A stretch of DNA of 64,000 nt from positions 1 through 64,000 of the forward strand of contig JARNMJ010000020.1 in NCBI GenBank assembly GCA_029432795.1. Direction: 5' to 3'. This stretch comes from Pontiellaceae bacterium B12219 (GTDB lineage Bacteria; Verrucomicrobiota; Kiritimatiellia; Kiritimatiellales; Pontiellaceae). Shown here in pieces: positions 53,098-60,740 of this stretch (position 1 is its first letter; each line of letters opens with the position of its first letter). Position numbers and translations under genes: made by a program. Below the pieces are notes generated by a model that did not search any database, had not been told where the DNA came from, and was given only the letters and a program-made list of their open reading frames with translations.

Positions 53098-53610
53098 ATG
53101 AAAAACATTGTTCTGGTCGGATTTATGGGAACGGGAAAAACAACCGTCGGAAAACTGATTGCCGCCGAAACCGGTATGACGCTGCTCGATATGGATACCC
53201 TGATTGAGGAACGGGCCGGAAAAACCATTACCGAAATTTTTGCCGAAGAAGGCGAACCGCACTTCCGAACCCTGGAACGGGAGCTGGCGCACGAGCTGTC
53301 GCTCACGTCCGGCAACATTATCTCGACAGGCGGCGGAATTGTACTGAATCCGGACAATATTGCCGATTTTGAAAAAACCGGACTGGTCGTCTGCCTGCTG
53401 GCGGACGCCGCCACCGTTTTGGAGCGCGTTAAAAACGACAGCACCCGCCCCCTGCTCGCCGGAGATAAAGAAACAAAGATTTTAAGTATACTGGATTCGC
53501 GCAAACATCTCTACGAATCCATTCACCACAAAATTGACACCAGCGGCCGGCCGTCTCCCGAGCCGACTGCCCGCGAAATTATTGATCTGTATCGATCATT
53601 CCAGTCTTGA
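53098..53610 (+). CDS. aroK: Shikimate kinase
   Basis: 170 residues, normal length. P-loop GFMGTGKTT (8-16), the shikimate-binding DMDTLIEERAG, STGGGIV and the lid RPLLAG are in place. It phosphorylates shikimate in aromatic amino acid synthesis. GGGAG lies 8 bases before the ATG. It follows the small basic protein's terminator and precedes the TPR gene by 63 bp. Confidence 0.93.
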   Translation: MKNIVLVGFMGTGKTTVGKLIAAETGMTLLDMDTLIEERAGKTITEIFAEEGEPHFRTLERELAHELSLTSGNIISTGGGIVLNPDNIADFEKTGLVVCLLADAATVLERVKNDSTRPLLAGDKETKILSILDSRKHLYESIHHKIDTSGRPSPEPTAREIIDLYRSFQS

Positions 53611-53673
53611 ATTGATTAGGCATTTAGCCACAATGAATCCCTTTACAGACGCAGAACCTTCGGGGAGAGAACC

Positions 53674-54738
53674 ATGAGTGAAGAAAACAAAGAGAAGCCG
53701 GATTTCCTGAGCAGTCATCAGGATTTACTCAACAGCCTTAATAAGAAAAAAGAGGCAGAAGCCAACGCGGAAACAACCGAAAAAACAGATCCCCCAAAAG
53801 AAGAATCGGTTATCGCTGAAAAACCGCAGCCCGAACCGGTTATCGAAGAACAATCCGAGCCGGAAAAAGAAGATACGGTTATTGCAGAACCTGTCGTAGA
53901 AAAAGAGCCGGTAATTGAAGAAGTGGTAGCCGAGGAAGAAATCCTCGCCGAAGCCGTTATTGCGGAAGAGGAACCCGTCATTGAAGCGGAAGTTGAAGAA
54001 GAGGAAGAACCTGTCGTGGATCAGGAAATCATTGCTGACATTCCTCCTGTTGTAAAAGAAACCCCCGCCAAACCGCCGGTTAAAAAGAAAAAACCCGCAA
54101 ACCATACCGAAGCGGTAAAACAGCGCCACGACCGAATCGAGCAGGCGGAAGTCAAAGACGTCCTTCATTTTATTCAGAAATATGTAAAACCTGCCGCCAT
54201 CGGTATTCTGGCCATCTGCATCATCTTTCTGGGTAACAGCCTGATCAAAAACGGCAAAATGAAAAAAGAAGCCAAAGCCGACTCCGCTTTAATGGTTGCG
54301 CAAACCGCCGCGGATTTTCAGGCCATTCTGGATAATTACGGAAATACATCTTCCGCACCGCTGGCCCTGCTGGGACTTGCTCAGGAAAACTTTAATGCGA
54401 CCCATGTTGCGGAAGCGGAAAAACTGTACGGACAATTCCTGAACAAATATCCCAAACATGAAATGGCCGTTCAGGTTGAGCTCAATCAGATTCAATGTCT
54501 TGAAGCCATGCAGGAATATGCAAAAGCCGCAGCGGCCTATGCGCAGTTCAAAACAGATCACCCGAACTCCCACCTGGCCCCTGTTGCGCTGCTCGGACAG
54601 GCCCGCTGCCTGGAAGCCACGCAGAGCTACAGCGAAGCCGTAGTGGTCTACGACGATATCTGCGCCTTCTATCCGAACTCAGGATGGGCCCAGCTGGCAG
54701 AAGCCAATCTGGCCGTGGTGAAAAGTAAAATAAAATAA
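53674..54738 (+). CDS. Acidic-N-terminus, single-pass TPR membrane protein
   Basis: 354 residues. Residues 20-130 are extremely acidic and repetitive (EEPVIEAEVEEEEEPVVDQE), then Pro/Lys-rich (KPPVKKKKPANH). One membrane helix lies near 170-190 (AIGILAICIIFLG). The periplasmic part (210-354) holds at least three TPR units (YGQFLNKYPKHEMAV, YAQFKTDHPNSHLAPV, YDDICAFYPNSGWAQL). Architecture resembles YfgM-like proteins, which associate with the secretion machinery, but the acidic cytoplasmic tail is unusual. It ends at a bidirectional terminator. Confidence 0.7.
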   Translation: MSEENKEKPDFLSSHQDLLNSLNKKKEAEANAETTEKTDPPKEESVIAEKPQPEPVIEEQSEPEKEDTVIAEPVVEKEPVIEEVVAEEEILAEAVIAEEEPVIEAEVEEEEEPVVDQEIIADIPPVVKETPAKPPVKKKKPANHTEAVKQRHDRIEQAEVKDVLHFIQKYVKPAAIGILAICIIFLGNSLIKNGKMKKEAKADSALMVAQTAADFQAILDNYGNTSSAPLALLGLAQENFNATHVAEAEKLYGQFLNKYPKHEMAVQVELNQIQCLEAMQEYAKAAAAYAQFKTDHPNSHLAPVALLGQARCLEATQSYSEAVVVYDDICAFYPNSGWAQLAEANLAVVKSKIK

Positions 54739-54763
54739 ATGCTTCCAATCGCTGGAAACAAAA

Positions 54764-54796
54764 ACACCCCGTCATTTACCACGGGGTGTTTTTTTT
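54764..54796. terminator. Bidirectional terminator between convergent genes
   Basis: ACACCCCGT and ACGGGGTGT form a 9-bp stem with an 8-base loop, followed by T8 on the plus strand and by T-rich sequence on the minus strand. It serves the TPR gene and the CpXC gene. Confidence 0.9.
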
Positions 54797-55484
54797 ACGC
54801 TTCGTAGGCTTCTTCTTCCAGCAGCAGGTTCCGGGCACTGATGCAGGGCCCGGGAAACATATCCATAAACTCGTCCGGATTTTCAACAAACAACTCACTC
54901 ATGGAATCATAAGCCGCCCGGCCATAACGAAGCAGCTCTCCGAGTTCATTGGTGGCGGCATTCTGTACCACAAAACAAAACTCCTCCTCTGTGGAATCCT
55001 GTACATTCAGCAAAAGCCGATGCTGTTTCGGGTTCACCTTCTCGGAGTTTCGGGTATAGATGCTGTATTTAACATACTCCACCACGCGCTGATTCAGACC
55101 GGCCTCCAGCATAAAGATGAGTTCAACCAGCTCCACCCGCGACAGCACAAGGCATACAGCCGGCGCTTCCTGATCCTCCGGCATCATCGCATTCATCTTT
55201 TCCAGCGACTGCTCAAACTCCTCAAGAATTTCTTCGCGTCCGGCGGCATCATTTTCCGGAACCCAGTGAATCAGGGTTTTCAGGGCCGGGTCATTATAAA
55301 GCACGGGTTTATCCACCCTGAAACTCAATCCGCAATCGATACACTCAACCCGATTCAGCTGATTCTGCATCAGCGCAACCTTGAGTTCCGGATCGGTATT
55401 CACATTGATGGCGTCATAAAGCCGCACATCCTGCGATGTTCCGCAGGAGGGGCAGGAAATATTAACGGTTGTACTGATACTCAT
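54795..55484 (-). CDS. CpXC domain protein
   Basis: 229 residues. A zinc-ribbon-like N-terminal domain has CPSCG (11-15) and CIDCG (48-52), the CpXC pattern, and the helical C-terminal region contains LSRVELVELIFMLEAGLNQR. No signal peptide or helix. The function of the family is unknown. It is a single gene upstream of the shared terminator at 54764. Confidence 0.75.
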   Translation of the reverse strand: MSISTTVNISCPSCGTSQDVRLYDAINVNTDPELKVALMQNQLNRVECIDCGLSFRVDKPVLYNDPALKTLIHWVPENDAAGREEILEEFEQSLEKMNAMMPEDQEAPAVCLVLSRVELVELIFMLEAGLNQRVVEYVKYSIYTRNSEKVNPKQHRLLLNVQDSTEEEFCFVVQNAATNELGELLRYGRAAYDSMSELFVENPDEFMDMFPGPCISARNLLLEEEAYEA

Positions 55485-55537
55485 TGTAGTTAACCTTACT
55501 TCGTTTTTGATGATATTTTTCTGACAAAACAGTTCAA

Positions 55538-56530
55538 TCAGAAATTCCCCGACACCCCGTTTAACCCTTCATCGTTCAGGATGGCATGGTATTGATGTTC
55601 CAGATCGGCAATTTCCCGCTGCCAGAACAGATCGCTTCCCCAATCCGGAAAATTCGACTGAAATTTAAAATCGCCCGCCTGCGTGCTGCACCAGGAAAGA
55701 AAATAGATAATACGCATCGCCCGCAGAATTTCAACAAGACGAAGCTGTCGGTCGTCAAATTCCGCAAACTGCTCATAACCCTCAAGAATCAGATTAATTT
55801 CCTGGCGCGAATCATTGGCATGTCCCGGAAGCAGCAGCCAGATATCCTGCACCACCGGCCCCATCACCATATCGTCGAAATCAATCACCATCAGCCCTTC
55901 ATCCGGACGCTCCAGAATATTGGCCCGATGGCAGTCGCCATGAATCCGCTGCAGTTCAATACCGTCAAATTCACGAATTGCAATCTCAACAATACGGCTG
56001 GTGATCTCTTTGAACCGCCCGGCCGCCGGCTTCGACATAAATCCACCGTCCAGCAGTATTCCAATCTCCGGAAGTGTGGTGGTTTCCGGGTGCATAATCA
56101 GACGGTGCTCGGCATCACGCTGCCAGCCGGACTGATGAATGCGTCCCACCAACCGACCAAGCCGCAGCCAGTCCTCCGCGCAACGCAGTTCCATTTCACG
56201 CCCGGACCGCTTGGGAAAAACTGAATAGAGAATGCCTTCAAAATCGCCGATGGTTCCTCCATGCGCCAGCGCAAGCGGCGCCACAACCGGAATTTCATCG
56301 GCCGCACAATCGAGCACAAAATCATGCTCATCCTGCAGCGCCGGGCGTTTCCAGCGCCCCGGGCGATAAAACTTTGCAATCAGCTTTTCGCCGGCCACCG
56401 ACTCAAGCTCGTACACACGATTGATATAACTCGGCAACGGAGCGGTCAAACCGGTTAATCGGCATCCCATCCCCTCTTCAATCGCCTCCAGAATGCGATC
56501 AGGCGTCAGATCATCAAAACAGGCCTTCAT
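55538..56530 (-). CDS. RdoA/SrkA-like stress-response kinase
   Basis: 330 residues with the aminoglycoside-phosphotransferase/choline-kinase fold. LIAKFYRPGRW carries the ATP-binding lysine, IHGDCHRANILERP the catalytic aspartate loop, and VIDFDDMVMGP the metal aspartate. The RdoA group phosphorylates proteins in response to envelope stress and Cpx-like signals in enterics; here the target is unknown. Its ATG overlaps the HAD gene stop by 4 bases, so the two are coupled. Confidence 0.85.
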   Translation of the reverse strand: MKACFDDLTPDRILEAIEEGMGCRLTGLTAPLPSYINRVYELESVAGEKLIAKFYRPGRWKRPALQDEHDFVLDCAADEIPVVAPLALAHGGTIGDFEGILYSVFPKRSGREMELRCAEDWLRLGRLVGRIHQSGWQRDAEHRLIMHPETTTLPEIGILLDGGFMSKPAAGRFKEITSRIVEIAIREFDGIELQRIHGDCHRANILERPDEGLMVIDFDDMVMGPVVQDIWLLLPGHANDSRQEINLILEGYEQFAEFDDRQLRLVEILRAMRIIYFLSWCSTQAGDFKFQSNFPDWGSDLFWQREIADLEHQYHAILNDEGLNGVSGNF

Positions 56531-57192
56531 ACACCCAGCTCGCGGAACAGATGCGCAGCATCCTCAAAAGAGTCCACAATCAGATCAGGCGCTTCCGCCT
56601 CCAACTGCTCACGACTGAACTGGCCATTGCAAACAGCCACCGACGTTATGCCGTTCACACGGGCCGCTTCAATATCCGAAGGCGTGTCGCCCAGCAGAAA
56701 CGATCCGGATGGATTCCCCGCGCGCTCCAGCGCCAGCGCGGCCATACGATTGCGATCCCCGTCGTCGTCACCAAACCCGCCGATATCTGTAAAATAGTCG
56801 CGAAGCCCGCCGTGCTTCAGTTTCAGATAGGCCGTCTCGCGAATATTACCCGTCACCAAAGCCAGTTTCCAATGGCTGGAAACCCGCTCCAGAAAAGTCC
56901 CAACCCCCGGAAAAACCAGGGGCGGATCTTTCGTCAGATTTTCGTCCAGATAAACCGGCAGGCGCGCAAAAAAAAGGGCCGACTTTTCAGGCGTCAGCTG
57001 CACCGCATTTTCGCGAACCAACTGCTCAAGCACCCGGATATCCGTTGCACCCGCAAAATTAATATGGTCCATTCGGATTTCGATGCCGAACGCATCGAAA
57101 AAGGCCGCCGCGAAAGCCGGGCGGCCTGATCCTTTTGCATAGAGCAACGTACCGTCGATGTCGCAGAAAATATAACGATTTACAGCTTTCAT
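56527..57192 (-). CDS. HAD-family phosphatase (phosphoglycolate-phosphatase-like)
   Basis: 221 residues from the ATG at 57192. FCDIDGTLL is motif I with two aspartates, LALVTGNI motif II, and LGDTPSDIEAARVNGITSVAV motifs III-IV; a helical cap lies between. It hydrolyses a small phosphate monoester; the substrate is unspecified. The ribosome-binding site GGTG is contributed by the edge of the heptad pair at 57196-57255. Confidence 0.82.
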   Translation of the reverse strand: MKAVNRYIFCDIDGTLLYAKGSGRPAFAAAFFDAFGIEIRMDHINFAGATDIRVLEQLVRENAVQLTPEKSALFFARLPVYLDENLTKDPPLVFPGVGTFLERVSSHWKLALVTGNIRETAYLKLKHGGLRDYFTDIGGFGDDDGDRNRMAALALERAGNPSGSFLLGDTPSDIEAARVNGITSVAVCNGQFSREQLEAEAPDLIVDSFEDAAHLFRELGV

Positions 57193-57195
57193 TTT

Positions 57196-57255
57196 CACCA
57201 CTGAGACACTGAGGCTCGGAGCTGAATTCTCAGTGTCTCTGTGCCTCCGTGGTAA
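57196..57255. repeat. Inverted heptad pair between HAD and NYN-like genes
   Basis: Left arm CACCACT, GAGACAC, TGAGGCT; right arm TCTCAGT, GTCTCTG, TGCCTCC, GTGGTAA in inverse orientation, with an 11-bp spacer. The arms are complementary over most of their length (ACCAC and GAGACACTGAG segments). Confidence 0.85.
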
Positions 57256-57262
57256 ATAATGT

Positions 57263-57886
57263 TTAGTCGACGAGATCGATCAGTTCGTTAATGGCATCGG
57301 CTTCAGAGACTTCTTTCGGCTTACGCTCCGCCTGCTGCTCTTTTCTTCCGCCATTACCGCCGTTACCGCCGTTTTCATTGCGCGCATTATTCTGCTTCTG
57401 CGGACGCCGGCGCGGCGGACGGTTTCCACGGGGACGGCCCCCGCCGTTTTCAGAATTATCGCGGGAATTCCCGCCATCACCATCGCCGCCGATATCAAAA
57501 GCTTTACGGAAGGTACTGATCCGCATTTTTTTCACGTTGCCGCCCACCAGCTTTTCAGCCTTGTCGTCGCCGGAAACCAGCACTGCGCCGGCTCCTTTTG
57601 ACAGGGTGGTTTTGGCCACAAACTTCGCGTGCTCTTCGATGGACTTGCTGTAGATCACCGTAATGTCTTCAAACTTCTTACCGGCCGGAGCTTTATTCAG
57701 CGGGGTGCCGCTCAGCACCGCCACCACCTCAATTTTTTCACGCTGTGAAAAACGGGCCAGACGACGGAGAATCTGCAGCTGATTGCGGGGGGGCAGTTTA
57801 CCCTTTGCTCCACTGGATTCATTTAGAGATACAGCATCGATCACCAATACTGTCTGCGCTGGTTTAAACAGGTTAAATAAACCCAT
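57263..57886 (-). CDS. NYN/PIN-like protein with RGG-type disordered tail
   Basis: 207 residues. The N-terminal half opens VLVIDAVSLNESSGAKGK and continues VVAVLSGTPLNKAP and GAVLVSGDDKAEKLVGG; the acidic pair and layout suggest a NYN/PIN-like nuclease or nucleotide-binding fold. From about 130 it is Gly/Arg/Asn-rich (RPRGNRPPRRRPQKQNN), typical of RNA-binding disordered tails, ending in an acidic helix (DAINELIDLVD). The nuclease role is inference. Confidence 0.55.
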   Translation of the reverse strand: MGLFNLFKPAQTVLVIDAVSLNESSGAKGKLPPRNQLQILRRLARFSQREKIEVVAVLSGTPLNKAPAGKKFEDITVIYSKSIEEHAKFVAKTTLSKGAGAVLVSGDDKAEKLVGGNVKKMRISTFRKAFDIGGDGDGGNSRDNSENGGGRPRGNRPPRRRPQKQNNARNENGGNGGNGGRKEQQAERKPKEVSEADAINELIDLVD

Positions 57887-57902
57887 ATTTTGTTCCTTTA
57901 TG

Positions 57903-58115
57903 TTATTCTTTCATAGTTCCATGCACATACACTGTCGTTCCGAAGCTGTAAGAATAAATGGAGTTTACAGCGCTGAGCAGTGTGTTGCCGTGCGGGTTAA
58001 AGCTGGCGAAACTACCCCAACCACCCCTATAGCGCAAGTCCTGTTTTCCCAGACACCGGAAACGGGGCCGACAACACGACAACCGGGAAAAGGTTACCCC
58101 GAAGGATCCGGTCAA
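57903..58115 (-). other. Orphan reading frame downstream of glgC
   Basis: A 70-residue frame from a TTG start overlapping the glgC stop, ending in YSYSFGTTVYVHGTMKE. No Shine-Dalgarno sequence of note. It may be the fossil C-terminus of a larger protein; TTVYV also occurs in the orphan frame at 7453-7611, where 13 of 14 nucleotides match (57926-57939 against 7551-7564). Otherwise the 225-bp gap shows nothing. Confidence 0.25.
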
Positions 58116-59347
58116 AGTACAGTGCCCGAAGGAATAACCGTACCTTTCGGAATCACGATAATCCCGTCGCGCATCCAGAACAGCTCCGATTCAACATTGT
58201 CCGGTTTGCCCTCCGGCGAGATCACAACACCATCACCAATCCGCACCCCTTTATCCACGATGGCATTTTTTATCACACAGTTTTTACCAATTCCCAAAGG
58301 AATGCCCGATGGATCCTTCACAGCGCCATGCTCATAGTGATCGGCTCCCATGATGATGGAATCTTCAACAATCGACCCTTCCCCCACCAACGCCCGCAAT
58401 CCAATTACGGCATGGTCAATGTGCTCACCCGAAATAATGCAGCCGTCCGATAACAGACAGCGGCTTAACCGGCACTGGTTGATTTTCGACGGAGGCAGAT
58501 AACGCATCCGCGTATAGATCACCGCGCTCATATCATAAAACGAAAACTGCGGCAGCGGATCCGTCAGAGCCAGGTTTGCCGCCCAGAATGAACGAATGGT
58601 ACCGATGTCTTCCCAGTAATCATCAAAAATATAGCTGTACACCTTATGATTTTCGATAGCTCCCGGAATGATGTGCTTTCCGAAATCACTTTCATCGTTG
58701 TTGCAAAGCAATGTTTTCAATACATCGTAATTAAAAACATAAATCCCCATGCTCGCCAGATAGGTGTTGTCTCCAATCGGAGCCCGAAGCGAATCCAACA
58801 GCTCCGTATCTCCGGGCTTTTCAGAAAACTTCGTAATACGACCTTCCGGATTGATCTGCATGATTCCCAGCGATTCCGCCTGATCACGCGGAACCGGCTT
58901 TGTGCTGACCGTTAATTCCGCCCCATTTTTTATATGCGAATCAATCACCGCCTGCAGATCCATGCGGTACAACTGGTCTCCGGAAAGAATAACGACCAAA
59001 TCCGGACTCTTGTCTTTAAAGTAACGCACCGAGCGCCGAACCGCATCTGCCGTACCCTGGAACCAACCCGCCGAATCCGGCGTCTGTTCCGCAGCAAGAA
59101 TACGAACATGCCCGCCATTAAACTGATCGAACTGATAAACCGATCCGATATGATGATGCAGCGACACGCTGTTAAACTGTGTCAGCAGAAAAATATCCCG
59201 AATACCGCTGTTGATACAATTACTGATCGGAATATCAACCAACCGATATTTCCCGGCAATCGGAACTGCCGGCTTGGATCGCTCAGCAGTTAATGGTTGC
59301 AGACGTGTACCTGCCCCTCCCCCTAAAATCAGACCTACAACCTTCAT
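58112..59347 (-). CDS. glgC: Glucose-1-phosphate adenylyltransferase
   Basis: 411 residues. LGGGAGTRLQPLTAERSKPA and KYRLVDIPISNCINSGI form the catalytic and allosteric signature; VVILSGDQLYRMDLQ and SEKPGD follow; the C-terminal left-handed beta-helix runs through INQCRLSRCLLSDGCII. It makes ADP-glucose, the donor for glycogen. It is single and divergent from tRNA-Lys; a strong inverted repeat lies between them. Confidence 0.95.
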   Translation of the reverse strand: MKVVGLILGGGAGTRLQPLTAERSKPAVPIAGKYRLVDIPISNCINSGIRDIFLLTQFNSVSLHHHIGSVYQFDQFNGGHVRILAAEQTPDSAGWFQGTADAVRRSVRYFKDKSPDLVVILSGDQLYRMDLQAVIDSHIKNGAELTVSTKPVPRDQAESLGIMQINPEGRITKFSEKPGDTELLDSLRAPIGDNTYLASMGIYVFNYDVLKTLLCNNDESDFGKHIIPGAIENHKVYSYIFDDYWEDIGTIRSFWAANLALTDPLPQFSFYDMSAVIYTRMRYLPPSKINQCRLSRCLLSDGCIISGEHIDHAVIGLRALVGEGSIVEDSIIMGADHYEHGAVKDPSGIPLGIGKNCVIKNAIVDKGVRIGDGVVISPEGKPDNVESELFWMRDGIIVIPKGTVIPSGTVL

Positions 59348-59418
59348 TTACCCCCCCATACGTTGAACTTCCACAGGCATAAACAGACCATAGGTAATGC
59401 GCTTTGAAATAGGAAACA

Positions 59419-59460
59419 AAAGATTTTTGTTTTTTATCGCTTGCGTCCGCAAAAATCTTT
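59419..59460. promoter_or_regulatory. 11-bp perfect inverted repeat between glgC and tRNA-Lys
   Basis: AAAGATTTTTG (59419-59429) and CAAAAATCTTT (59450-59460) flank a 20-base loop. It may be an operator for the divergent pair or a stable leader structure. A possible promoter for the tRNA overlaps it: TTGCGT (59441-59446), 17-bp spacer, TAGAAC (59464-59469). Confidence 0.4.
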
Positions 59461-59525
59461 CTATAGAACATGCCCTCCTTTCACGGGAAAGACGTTACGT
59501 TTCACTCGTTGAAATGACCATTTTT

Positions 59526-59601
59526 GGTCCGGTAGCTCAGTTGGTAGAGCATTTGACTTTTAATCAAAGGGTCCTGGGTTCGAGCCCCAGCCGGATCACC
59601 A
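59526..59601 (+). tRNA. tRNA-Lys (anticodon TTT)
   Basis: Complete cloverleaf of 76 bases with encoded CCA. Acceptor GGTCCGG pairs with CCGGATC (one G-T); D-loop AGCTCAGTTGGTAGAGC; anticodon loop CTTTTAA with anticodon TTT; T-arm CTGGG-TTCGAGC-CCCAG; discriminator A. Confidence 0.97.
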
Positions 59602-59604
59602 TTT

Positions 59605-59639
59605 AAAACCCCGTTATCAGCAATGATAGCGGGGTTTTT
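59605..59639 (+). terminator. Terminator of tRNA-Lys
   Basis: AAAACCCCGTTATCA and TGATAGCGGGGTTTT pair over 15 positions (one G-T) around a GCAA tetraloop, followed by T. Confidence 0.93.
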
Positions 59640-59799
59640 CTTTATTTAGCGCACGTTACCTTATCCGTGATATCTCCCGATATTCCGGGATATTTCAGGC
59701 CTGTTTTCCAAAGAACCCCCAAAGTTCCGGGCTCTCCACCCAATCCGGAGGCGAGGGCGTTTTTTGCTTAACCAGATGGTTCTCCCCGCAAGAGTTATA

Positions 59800-60375
59800 T
59801 TAGTCGATCCTGAAAAACCCCGTTATGAGGAAGTGACTGGATGCTTCGGAGAGCCCAGAACGGTATTTTCTAATGCAAAGGGGTCGCCAAGAATCTCTAA
59901 GAAGGACCGCAATGAATGCCCGCAGATAGGATTTGAGCTGCTTCCTAAAATTCATTCCTGCGGCATTCAGAATCGCATTGACCTCATCCCCAACAATTCC
60001 CTTAAGCCGACAACGATCCATTCGATGATCCTGTTTGAGATGACCGATGCTCAGTTCGACAGCCGCGCGGCGTTTCACCCATTTCCACAGGCCTTTCGCG
60101 GTCTTTCCCCGTCGCTGTTTGTCGATATGAACTTCGCATGCTCCCTGGTAGTCATGACCTCTATAGCCGCGGTCGACGAATTCGTATTCCGGTGTCGAAA
60201 TCAGGCGACCAACCTGCTCCATCGCCTTGCCCAGGGTATGCCCGTCGTACGGGTTTCCGATAAACGCCATCATTCCGATAAACCAGCCGCCTTTGCCGGT
60301 GGTGGCCACACTGACCCGTAGCGTTTGTGTGCCTTGCTGATGCAATCTTTAATAGATAGTAAGCGTCCGACTTTT
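59800..60375 (-). pseudogene. IS5-family transposase remnant (C-terminal half)
   Basis: Residues such as KGGWFIGMMAFIGNPYDGHT, EFVDRGYRGHDYQGACEVHI and RRAAVELSIGHLKQDHRMDR are the conserved catalytic C-terminal half of IS5-group transposases (the glutamate in AAVELSIGH is the last acid of the DDE triad). The N-terminal half is absent, and a frameshift separates CISKAHKRY (near 60350) from VSVATT. No clear terminal inverted repeats were found. It lies just downstream of tRNA-Lys. Confidence 0.82.
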
Positions 60376-60380
60376 CATCT

Positions 60381-60710
60381 TTACTTATTTTCTTCCATCG
60401 ACTGTTTTTTCGCACGATCAGCCCGCTGTTCGTTTAATAATTGAGTTAAACGGGCCTGTCGCTGCTGTTGTGCCTGTTTTGTTTTGGAGGGCGGTAAGGG
60501 CATTCTCTGATTCACGCGTTTTTGACAATCCGATGATAACGCCTTTAGGTTCATTTTAAAAACCGACTGATCCGCCCGCTGAAAGGTTAGCTCGTTGCCC
60601 TCCCGGAAAACCAACGTTGCTGAAACAGCATGGCCGGCCGAGTTCGTCCAGGACTCAGCGGTAACGGAAATCGAAATGAATAGAATGAATACGGTAAGAT
60701 ATCGTTTCAT
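60381..60710 (-). CDS. Small secreted SHD1-like protein
   Basis: 109 residues with a signal peptide (MKRYLTVFILFISISVTA). The core SWTNSAGHAVSATLVFREGN, ELTFQRADQSVFKMNLKALS matches the SHD1-type beta domain common in secreted proteins of Planctomycetes and Verrucomicrobia-related bacteria. The C-terminus is a basic, glutamine-rich helix (TKQAQQQRQARLTQLLNEQR). Function unknown. Confidence 0.65.
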   Translation of the reverse strand: MKRYLTVFILFISISVTAESWTNSAGHAVSATLVFREGNELTFQRADQSVFKMNLKALSSDCQKRVNQRMPLPPSKTKQAQQQRQARLTQLLNEQRADRAKKQSMEENK

Positions 60711-60740
60711 GGGAGTCTCACGGTTTTGTGATTCTACTGA

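Noticed and set aside
53725-54168. Minus-strand frame rich in Phe, Arg and Asn
   Set aside because: Mirror image of the acidic Glu/Val repeats of the TPR membrane protein.
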